Part shown: positions 15,033 through 23,900 of the stretch, piece after piece
Position numbering within the stretch: the stretch's first letter is position 1
Layout: every line of letters starts with the position of its first letter
The notes under the pieces: model-generated
Database searches by the model: none
Told to the model about the DNA's origin: nothing
Seen by the model: the letters and a program-made list of their open reading frames with translations, nothing else
Program-made: the position numbers and the translations under genes
NCBI GenBank assembly: GCA_020636435.1
Contig: JACJXX010000002.1
Span: forward strand, 434,001-498,000
Reading direction: 5' to 3'
Source of the DNA: Lewinellaceae bacterium
GTDB lineage: Bacteria; Bacteroidota; Bacteroidia; Chitinophagales; Saprospiraceae
DNA length: 64,000 nt

Positions 15033-18000
15033 TTACCGAGCCGAAGAAGCCGCCTTGGAGAACCCTTTCTTCTCCTTCTTCGATTCGCGGGCTTTCAATT
15101 CGCCAGACAGGTCAGACATGATCGGGGTAGCTACGAAGATGGATGAGTAGGTACCCACCATAATGCCCACCAGGATCGCAAAGGAAAAGCCCTTGATGCT
15201 GGAGCCGCCAAAAGCGAAGAGCACCGCCACCACGAAGAAAGTGGTAAGCGAGGTGATCAGCGTACGGCTCATCGTGCTGTTGATGGCCATATTGAGCACT
15301 TCCTCCTTTGGCCGCTTGGTGTAGTTGTTCAGGTATTCCCGAATCCGGTCGAACACGATCACCGTGTCGTTGATCGAGTAACCGATCACGGTCAGGATGG
15401 CGGCGATGAACGCCTGGTCGATCTCCAGGGTAAAGGGCAGAATGCCGTGGAACATGGAGAAAATGCCCAGGGTGATCAGCGTATCGTGGAACAAGGCCGC
15501 CACCGCGCCGAGGCTGTATTGCCACTTGCTGAACCGGATGAAAATGTAAAGGAAGATCAGCAACAGGGCAAAAATAGCCGCGTAGTAGGCGCTGGTCTGA
15601 ATATCATCCGCAATCGTAGGCCCCACCTTGCTGGAACTGGTCACGTGCGTGCCTTCTCCGTCGGGCGCTTTAAACTGCTCGAAATCGATGTTGCCGCCGA
15701 CTACGCCGTTCACCCCTTCATACAGTTGGGCCATTACCTTGTCGGCAGCATCCTCGCTTTCGTCGTCGATGAGGTAATCGGTCACAACGTTGTAGGTATT
15801 CTCGGTATCCACCGCCTTGACGATGGGCGTGTTGCCTTCAAAGGCTACGGCCAGCGCCTGGCGCAATTCAGGAGCATTTACCTCCGGGCCGCCTTCAAAA
15901 GTGACGTTGTAGGAATAACCTCCTTTGAAATCTACCCCCAGCTCAAAGCCTCTGGTAAAGAAGGAGATCAGGCCGGCCAGGATCAAAGTGCCGGAGATCA
16001 TATAGGCGATGTAGCGTTTGCCCAGCCAGTCGACATTCAGGTTCGCCAGCACATTTTCCGACATCTTCGTGGAGAAGGTCATATTGCGGCCTTTGGTACT
16101 TGTCCACCAATCCACCATCAAACGGCCCACCAGTACTGCCGTAAAGAGCGAGGACAGCACACCGATGATCAGCACCACGGCGAAGCCCTTGATCGGCCCA
16201 AGGCCGAAGTAGGCCAGCACGAAGGCCGTCAGCAGGGTCGTCACGTTGGCGTCGATGATGGCGGAATAGGAGTTCGAGAAGCCATCGCTGATCGACATCA
16301 GCAGAGACTTGCCATCCCGCAATTCCTCGCGGATGCGCTCAAAGATGATCACGTTGGCGTCGACCGCCATGCCTATGGTCAGTACGATGCCGGCGATGCC
16401 CGGAAGGGTCAGTACGGTTCCGTAGGAAGCCAGGGCGCCGAAGATGAAGAAAATATTGAGGATCAGCGCGATGATGGAAACGATGCCACCGCCGGCGTAG
16501 TAAAAGATCATGAAACCGAGGACGACGAGGAAACCGGTCACCAAAGCAATTGTGCTATGGCGGATGTTTTCGGCCCCCAGCGACGGCCCAACCAGAGATT
16601 CCTGGATGATCTTCGTTTCTGCGGGCAGCTTGCCAATCTGCAGGATGTTGGACAAGTCTTTGCCCTCCTGAATGGAGAAGCTGCCGGTGATCTGGGAGTC
16701 GCCCGTCAGGATGGGGTTGATTACCCGGGGAGCAGAGACCACCTCGTTGTCGAGCACGATAGCGATCTCCCGGTTGTTGTCCTGGGCCGCTTCTGTGGTC
16801 AGTTGGCCCCAGATTTTGGCGCCGGTGTTGTCCATTTTCAGGGAAACCGCCACCTCGTTGGTCTGCGGATCCGGGTTGGCGCTGGCGTCCACTACGTGGT
16901 CGCCGGTGAGGGCCGGCTTGCCGTCGCGGCCCAGTTTGATGCCGAACAGCTCGAAGTCGTCGGTCATTTCGCCGGTATCGTAGTTCTTCGCCGGGTCTTT
17001 CGACCAGCGGAACAGCAGGTCGCGCGGGAAGAGGGTTTTGATGTCCTCGCGGCTGAGCAGGCTGTCGATATACCGGCGCTGGTTGCGCTTGGCCATACCC
17101 AATACGGCCAGGCCGCGGGAGCCGGTGGTGTTCAGGGTGAGCACATCGAAGAGCGGGCCCTGGTCGACCACTGAATTGTTATAAGAAGTATCGATACTGA
17201 CGATCTGGGTTTCGTCGATGTTGCCCAGGGAGTCGGTAGCGAAAGTGGTGTCGATGCTGAGAATCTCAGGCTCCAGATCGCCGTCGCCCATGGTTTTGGC
17301 GAGGCGTTCGTTGGCGGAGATAAACGCCTGCTGGATGCCCGGGTCGGTGACGCGGAAGATGTTCCAGAATTCCAGCTTGGCAGCCGCCTGCAGGAAGGTG
17401 CGGGCGCGCTCGGGGTTGTCGATGCCCGGCAGCTCGACGACGATGAGGTCGCGGCTGGCATCCAGCGATACGTTGGGTTGGGTAACCCCCAGCTTGTCGA
17501 TCCGCTCCTTGAGCAGCTTGAAAGTCAGGTCGACCGTTTCGTCGGCCTTCTTGCGGATGATGCGCACCACTTCGCCGTCGGTGGTTTCGTAGTTGATCTG
17601 GTCCCGCAGCGCTTCGTTGCGGGTAAAAATGGGCGCGAGCCGCTTGTCGCCCGACACTTCGCGCCAGGCGTCATAGAAGAGGGTTACGAAATCGTCCTGT
17701 GCATTCTTCTGCGCTTGAGATGCTCGGTCTAACGCTTCTGAAAAAGTAGGATCCTTGCTATCATTGGCCAGTGCTCGAATAAAATCGCGCAGGTCTACCT
17801 GCAGCACCACGCTCATCCCTCCCTTGAGGTCGAGGCCCAATGCCAGTTGTTGCGATTTTAATTCCTGATAGGTGTAGGATTTCAGCATGGGAATCCTAAA
17901 CACTTCCTCCGAAGACATGGAGTCCAAAAACTCCGCGCGCTTCGATTTGAAGGCTGTCTTCTGAAGGCCTTCCTCCATGTTCTGTGTGGCCTGGCTGGCG

Positions 18001-18113
18001 TACTTGTCCGCTGCTTTCTCTACCTTCTGGGTGGGAAGGATAAAGAAGTATTGCACGAGCGTTACAATCGTCATGACCACAAGGAAGAACTTCACTACTC
18101 CTTTACCTTGCAT
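15033..18113 (-). CDS. secDF: Protein translocase subunit SecDF (single-chain fusion)
   Basis: 1026 residues. It combines SecD (N-terminal; LALGLDLKGGMSVVLQVD near 90, and six membrane segments around 510-690 with GMAVDANVIIFERIREE) and SecF (from about 720; FELGVDFKGGYSYNVTF, then a second six-helix block with GYSINDTVIVFDRIRE). The inner-membrane complex uses the proton gradient to help preproteins leave SecYEG. A single fused chain is typical for Bacteroidota. About 300 residues between the SecD motifs form the expanded periplasmic P1 domain. It ends at a clear terminator (14951-14993). Confidence 0.97.
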   Translation of the reverse strand: MQGKGVVKFFLVVMTIVTLVQYFFILPTQKVEKAADKYASQATQNMEEGLQKTAFKSKRAEFLDSMSSEEVFRIPMLKSYTYQELKSQQLALGLDLKGGMSVVLQVDLRDFIRALANDSKDPTFSEALDRASQAQKNAQDDFVTLFYDAWREVSGDKRLAPIFTRNEALRDQINYETTDGEVVRIIRKKADETVDLTFKLLKERIDKLGVTQPNVSLDASRDLIVVELPGIDNPERARTFLQAAAKLEFWNIFRVTDPGIQQAFISANERLAKTMGDGDLEPEILSIDTTFATDSLGNIDETQIVSIDTSYNNSVVDQGPLFDVLTLNTTGSRGLAVLGMAKRNQRRYIDSLLSREDIKTLFPRDLLFRWSKDPAKNYDTGEMTDDFELFGIKLGRDGKPALTGDHVVDASANPDPQTNEVAVSLKMDNTGAKIWGQLTTEAAQDNNREIAIVLDNEVVSAPRVINPILTGDSQITGSFSIQEGKDLSNILQIGKLPAETKIIQESLVGPSLGAENIRHSTIALVTGFLVVLGFMIFYYAGGGIVSIIALILNIFFIFGALASYGTVLTLPGIAGIVLTIGMAVDANVIIFERIREELRDGKSLLMSISDGFSNSYSAIIDANVTTLLTAFVLAYFGLGPIKGFAVVLIIGVLSSLFTAVLVGRLMVDWWTSTKGRNMTFSTKMSENVLANLNVDWLGKRYIAYMISGTLILAGLISFFTRGFELGVDFKGGYSYNVTFEGGPEVNAPELRQALAVAFEGNTPIVKAVDTENTYNVVTDYLIDDESEDAADKVMAQLYEGVNGVVGGNIDFEQFKAPDGEGTHVTSSSKVGPTIADDIQTSAYYAAIFALLLIFLYIFIRFSKWQYSLGAVAALFHDTLITLGIFSMFHGILPFTLEIDQAFIAAILTVIGYSINDTVIVFDRIREYLNNYTKRPKEEVLNMAINSTMSRTLITSLTTFFVVAVLFAFGGSSIKGFSFAILVGIMVGTYSSIFVATPIMSDLSGELKARESKKEKKGFSKAASSAR

Positions 18114-18417
18114 AAGTCGTACAAACTTTTGTAGAATTGTTAAAAAATGAGCATCTGTAGTTTTCCCCTAAGATCATAAGCCGTTGAAAAACACTGCTTT
18201 CTGAGATTTCTTTAGAGAAAAACTCCGCAAATATACGCCTTTTACGGGGCTTTGGAAATCCTTTGTCGAAAAAATGGGGCATTAGGCCAATACTGCCACT
18301 CCGTCAGCCCTCCCCAAAAAGCCTGCCATTTTTTCCACTCACCCAATGTGGCGCCACTCTTGACCCACATTAATTAAGAACAGCAACACCGAACGGCACG
18401 CCGTCGGCAACTGTTTA
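18114..18417. other. 304-bp divergent intergenic region
   Basis: Lies between the divergent secDF and M48 protease genes and must carry promoters for both. I could not assign a confident TAnnTTTG box. No repeats or RNA structure stand out. Confidence 0.5.
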
Positions 18418-19293
18418 ATGAATGTACCGCAACCGAAAACAATGAGCAAAAACAAGATATTCTTTCAAAAGATTGCCAATTTCGGCCGTACGGCGGCCCT
18501 CATAGCGGGCATGCTGGCCCTCATGGCTGCCCTGGGATACTCCCTGTTTGGCGCCACGGGTTTGATCTGGGCGGGCGCCATCGGCCTGATCGGCCTGGTG
18601 GGCAGCACGCAGATCCCTTCACAACTCATCATGCGGATGCAGGGCGGGCGGCCTCTGAAAAACTACGAAGCCCCCAACCTGGCCGGCATCCTGCGGCAGC
18701 TCTCCGAACGAGCGGGCCTGCGGCAGCCGCCCCAGCTGTATTACATCCCCAACGGCGTGCTCAACGCCTTCGCCGCCGGCAGCAAAGAGGATCCGGCAAT
18801 CGCCATCACCCACGGCCTGCTGAGCCGCCTCAGCCTGCGGGAACTCTCCGGAGTGCTGGCGCACGAGCTCAGCCATATCCGCAATAAGGACCTGCAGCTC
18901 AAATCGACCGTCAACATCATCCTGCGCCTGACCCGCCTGTTTTCCCTGACCGGCCAGCTCCTGCTTTTCTTCTACCTGCCTATGGCGCTGATGGGCAACC
19001 CGCCCTTCTCCTGGGTGGCCATACTGTTGCTCCTCTTCGCCCCCACCTTGATGGCCCTGATGACCAGCGCCTTCTCCCGCACCCGGGAACTGGAGGCAGA
19101 CCTCGAAGCTGCCCGCCTGACCGGCGACCCCGAAGCGCTGGCCCTGGCCCTCCAAAAACTCGACTACTACAACGAAGGGGGCATCCTGAGCTTCCTGCGG
19201 CCCCGGCCCGGGGCCAACATCCCCAAATGGCTGCGCACTCACCCCTCTACCGAAGAACGCGTCAGCCGCCTGCGCAGTATGGGGGTGCCATGA
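18418..19293 (+). CDS. HtpX-like M48 zinc metalloprotease
   Basis: 291 residues (283 if the ATG at 18442, MSKNKIFF, is used). Two N-terminal membrane segments (about 27-65), the zinc motif HELSH (149-153, within LAHELSHIRNKD), a pair of membrane helices (about 175-220) and the third zinc ligand in TRELEADLEAARL (about 223-235). The family degrades misfolded inner-membrane proteins. The C-terminal THPSTEERVSRL is the usual M48 tail. A minisatellite interrupted by an IS follows within a few bases of the stop. Confidence 0.88.
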   Translation: MNVPQPKTMSKNKIFFQKIANFGRTAALIAGMLALMAALGYSLFGATGLIWAGAIGLIGLVGSTQIPSQLIMRMQGGRPLKNYEAPNLAGILRQLSERAGLRQPPQLYYIPNGVLNAFAAGSKEDPAIAITHGLLSRLSLRELSGVLAHELSHIRNKDLQLKSTVNIILRLTRLFSLTGQLLLFFYLPMALMGNPPFSWVAILLLLFAPTLMALMTSAFSRTRELEADLEAARLTGDPEALALALQKLDYYNEGGILSFLRPRPGANIPKWLRTHPSTEERVSRLRSMGVP

Positions 19294-19314
19294 CCCCATG
19301 ACCCCATGAACCCA
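19288..19314. repeat. CCCATGAA-type minisatellite, left part (interrupted by an IS)
   Basis: About three units of CCATGACC/CCCATGAA overlap and follow the M48 stop codon; the array continues at 20660-20735 beyond the inserted element. The same unit forms the array at 61045-61191. Confidence 0.85.
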
Positions 19315-20659
19315 TGCGGGGCGACTTTAAGTTTTGACGACCCGATGCGACAAAAAGATTTATAAAAAGTTCATTGACATATGTTCAGATTATAGAGATT
19401 TTGTTTTGAGAACCTTTGGTCGGGCAGAGCCTGGACGATATTCTGGTTTTTATCCAGGCAGAGCCAAGAGAGGCTGCCGGGATCGAACTTTACGAAAAGG
19501 ATCTGCCCGCGATATTTTAAGCCTACTTGGAACTTCTGGCTATAGAGGCTAATGGTTCCATAAGCGCTCACTTTTCGGGGATAAACAGCTTGGGCCAAGA
19601 ATGCATAGGCTTTTTGTTCGTCAAAGCGAGCCTGCTCAAAAGGCCGTGCTTTTTCATATAGGCCAGGGAAGACGTGCTTTCTGGGCACATTGCCAATGCG
19701 GCGCACCGGATAAATATCTCTTTGAAAGCGGCAGGCCTCATCCAGGCGTTGTTGCATTTGGCCGATGCTTCCACACTCAAACACCTCGGCCCAACGGGAA
19801 GAGGTGCCTTGGTTGTTCTCTACATGAGGGTTGTCCTGGGGTTGCCTGGGGCGGTTCAAAATTGGCTGGATGCCCCATGCCATTAACCAAAGCGACATAA
19901 TAGGTATTACATCCCGGGTAGGGACGCCAAAGGGCTCGCCGTTGTCGCTGCGGATGGCTCTGGGTATTCCCCATTGTGTGAAAGCTTCGAGCAATAGTTG
20001 CCGAATCTGGGCCAGGGGTACCTGATTGATCCTGGCCTGGGGGGAAAACCCCAGCCTTTAGCTGAGCGTTGGTTTTGGCATCTGTGATGTTGAGGAAACA
20101 GGCTTTTTGCTTTCCCCCGTCGAACTCGATGCGCTCTTTAGCGTCCACCTCCCATTCGTCATGGGGTTGCCGGGGGCGGCTTTGAGCAGGGGCCTTGGGC
20201 AAGGTTGCTTTGGGAACCTTGCCAGTGGCTAAGCCCAACCTTCTTTGGTAATGCCGCGTGCTCTGTAAGGGCAAAGCCGGATAACGCTCTTTTATGCGGG
20301 CGATAATATAAGGCACCCCCCAAGATGGGTGAAGGCGCTTCAGCAGGCGCACTAAACGGAAACACTTTTCATGTCCTGCTTCAACCCGGCGCCCACACTT
20401 AGAGTAATTGGGGCGTAAAGCGCTTTCCCCCTGGGCTTCATACCTAAGGCATAATGTCCTTACAGTATGATAATTAACCTTATAGTCCCGAGCAAGGGCT
20501 GCATAGCTTGCTCCCTCGCCTCTGCCTGCAATGATCTTGAGGCGTAGCGAAGCTTCCTTTGCCTGTGCCATATTCTCTATGATTTGATCCTATGTCAAAG
20601 AACGTTTTTTATAAATCTTTATGTCGTGGCAACTCGTCAAAACTTAAAGTCGCCCCGCA
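19315..20659. mobile_element. IS481-like insertion sequence, 1345 bp
   Basis: Perfect terminal inverted repeats begin TGCGGGGCGACTTTAAGT and run about 25 bp, with weaker similarity to about 60 bp (a second block AAAGATTTATAAAAA). ACCCA occurs directly at both borders (19310-19314 and 20660-20664), fitting a 5-bp target duplication, although the target is itself repetitive. It contains one frameshifted DDE transposase gene. Confidence 0.85.
19371..20571 (-). pseudogene. DDE transposase of the IS481-like element, frameshifted
   Basis: The 5' frame (from 20571) encodes an HTH region (AALARDYKVNYHTVRTLCLRY) and the start of the rve integrase core (HDEWEVDAKERIEF, first Asp). After a run of six C near 20040 the reading continues in another frame (INQVPLAQIRQ, then RSDNGEPFG with the second Asp, and NPHVENNQGTS with the Glu), ending at 19371. 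One base too many in the C run explains the break. The catalytic triad is otherwise complete. Possibilities are true decay, a homopolymer error, or programmed frameshifting. Confidence 0.8.
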
Positions 20660-20735
20660 ACCCATGAACCCATGAACCCATGAACCCATGAACCAGTGAA
20701 CCCATGAACCAATGAACCCATGAACCCATGAACCA
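20660..20735. repeat. CCCATGAA minisatellite, right part
   Basis: About nine units of CCCATGAA with variants AACCAGTG and AACCAATG. It is continuous with 19288-19314 if the IS is removed. Confidence 0.9.
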
Positions 20736-20932
20736 CATTTTCCCCACCCCTTTACAACTCCTCCTATAAAAAATCGTAACTTTCGTACCCCAAACAGCCG
20801 ATGGTTCGTCATAGATTATTATTCTAACGCACACCAGGGCATTGTTAGCAACAAAACCCGCCACGCGTCAGTATAATCCCGAAGCATTGGGTCCGCCACC
20901 GGGCGGCCTGTCACAAAAATGAACATGGTGCG

Positions 20933-23900
20933 ATGAAAAAAATCTTACTGTTACTACTCTCCCTTATTCCGTCGGCCGCATTTTCCCAGGTTACTTTCGC
21001 CGATTCCACCGCCAATCTGGAAGTGCGGGCAATACGGAGCGGCTCGCCGGTAGCCGTCGTCGACATGAACGGCGACGGGCTGGACGACATCGTCTGCCTC
21101 GATAGCCTGCATTTGCTGTACATTCACTATCAATTGCCGGATACCGCAGTTTTCAACAGCGAATTCATCGCCGGCCTGGAAGGCGTCAAATGGAGCATCT
21201 GCGTAGCCGACGCCGACGCCAACGGCTATAACGACATCTTTACCGGAGGGGAGAACGACGGCCTGTACCTGGTCCGGGCCAGCAACGACGGCAGCAGCTA
21301 TACCGCCTCCGTCATCAACAGCCCGGCTATCTTCCTTCAGGGCTCCAACTTCGTGGATATCGACAACGACGGCGACTCCGATCTGTTCGCCTGCAACAAC
21401 GACGGGCTCAGCCTGCCCCTTTTCAACGACGGCATGGGCAACTTCACCCCCAACTACAGCCTGCTCAACCCGGTTTCCACCATCCCCTCCGACAACTCGG
21501 GCAACCTGGGCTCGGTATGGACCGATTATGACAACGACAGCGACCTCGACCTCTACATCGCTAAAGGCAGCCCCGACGTGGACGACCCCACCGACGGCCG
21601 CCGCCTCAACCTGCTCTTCCGCAACGACGGAATCGGCTTCCTGGAAATCGCCTCCCAGGCAGGCCTGCAGCCCCTGGGGCAATCCCGCGCCGCCGATTTC
21701 GCCGATATCGACAACGACGGCGACCTCGACTGCTTCATCATCAACAACGACATCAACAATACCCTGCACCTCAACCTGGGCAACGGTCTTTTCATAGACA
21801 TCACCCTGGCCAGCAACCTGCTCTCCGCCCTGAACGGGATAGGCCCCGGGGTGAACGCCAAATTCGCCGATTTCGACAACGATGGCCATATCGACCTGCT
21901 GTACACCTCCCTCGGCTCCGACCACGCCCTGCTGCTCAACAACGGCAACAATACTTTCACCAAAGCGGTGGCGCCTTTCCCCGGCGCTCCGAGGCGCATC
22001 CAAAGCGCGGCGGTCGGCGACCTCAACAACGACGGCTTCCTCGACGTGTACGCCAGCTTTGGCTTCGACTATTTTCAAACCAGCAACGAGATCGACCGCC
22101 TGTTCATCAACAACGGCAACGCCAACCACTACTTCAAAACCCGCCTCAAAGGCGTGGCGTCGAACCCCAACGGCATCGGCGCCCGCCTGGAGCTGTACGG
22201 CAGCTGGGGAAAGCAGATCCGGGAAATCCGCAGCGGCGAAGGCTATGGGGTCATGAATTCCTACACCGCCCATTTCGGGTTGGGCGCCTCCACCGCCATC
22301 GACAGCCTGATCATCCGCTGGCCCTCCGGCAACGTGGATTTTCTAACCAACCCGCCCGCCGACACCACCCTGTTCATCGAAGAGGGCGACTACTGCCTGC
22401 CCAATTCCGGCTTCCAGTTCACCCGGGCCAGCCTGACCGTCAACTTCCTGGGCGGAGGAGACGCCGGCGTGGCCGACTGGCAGTGGGACTTTGGCGACGG
22501 GCAAACCGGCAACGGCCGGCAGGTGTCTCATACCTTTCCCGACGACGGGACCTATACCGTTTGCCTTTCTACCAGCGGCAGTTGCGGGCAGGCTGAATTC
22601 TGCACCGACATCACCGTCTCCTGCTTCCCGCCCCTCTCCGATTTTATCTACGCCACCGACGGCCTGGACGTCTCCTTCGAGAACCTGTCCGTCGGCGACC
22701 CTACCCGATACCTGTGGGAATTCGGCGACGGCGAGACCTCCACAGAGGTAAGCCCCAACCACGGCTTCGATACCACCGGCTTGTATTTCGTTTGCCTGAC
22801 TTCTTTCAACGATTGCGGCAGTTCCACCGTCTGCGATTTCATTCAGGGCAGCTGCGGCAACGTCACCACCGCCTTCGATTACGACGCCGGCGGGCTGTCT
22901 GTGCAGTTCATCGACTACTCCTCGGCGGGCACCAACGACTGGCAGTGGAACTTCGGCGACGGCACGACTTCTACCGAAGAAAACCCGTTTCACGATTTCC
23001 CCATGACGGGCTCCTACCAGGTTTGCCTGAACATCAGCGGCGTTTGCGGGCAGGGGCAATACTGCCGGACGGTCGAAGTCTCCTGCCCTCCCCCGGTGGC
23101 CAGCTTCACCACCATACCCGACGAGCTCGACATCGTTTTTCAGGACACTTCCGCCAACGAGCCCACAACCTGGTTGTGGAACTTCGGCGACGGCAGCGCT
23201 TCCACCCAGGAGGTTCCGCTTCATACATACGCCGTGCCCGGCACTTACACCGTATGCCTGCTGGCCGGCAGCCCCTGCGGCCAGGATTCCATCTGCCAGG
23301 AAATAACCGTTACCTGCAATGCGCCGGAAGCCGGCTTTAGTTATACCCAATACGAGCTGACGGCTGCCTTTACCGACACCTCTACCAACCAGCCTGAGGC
23401 CTGGCTGTGGGTTGTGAACGGGCAGGACAGCCTGCAAGCGCCTACTTTCGAATACACCTTCGACAGCGCCGCCACTTATGAAATCTGCCTCCAGGCCAGC
23501 AGCATCTGCGGCATGACGGAAACCTGCCGGATGGTCGATATCAGCTGCGCCACCCTCGAACCCGGGTTCACCTATCAGGCCGACGCCCGGCGCCTTGCCT
23601 TTACGGATACTTCCACGGCTACCGCCACCGCCTGGATTTGGGATTTCGGGGACGGCAACTCTTCCTATATGCAGAACCCGGTGCACAACTACGCTCTGCC
23701 GGGCGATTATGAGGTATGCCTGACGGTGGCGAACACCTGCGGAGACAGCATCCGCGCCTGCCAGCCGATGAGCGTCAGATGCCCGGCGCCGCAGGCGGGC
23801 TTCGCCTACCAGTCCAGTATGTTGTCGCTCTTCTTGTCCGATACGAGCAGCAATGCCCCTTCCCAGTGGCTGTGGTCCTTTGGAGACGGCAACTCCTCTG

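Noticed and set aside
15447..17174. 575-residue open frame opposite secDF
   Set aside because: Antisense shadow of a high-GC gene; no domain, and the sense strand is clearly SecDF.
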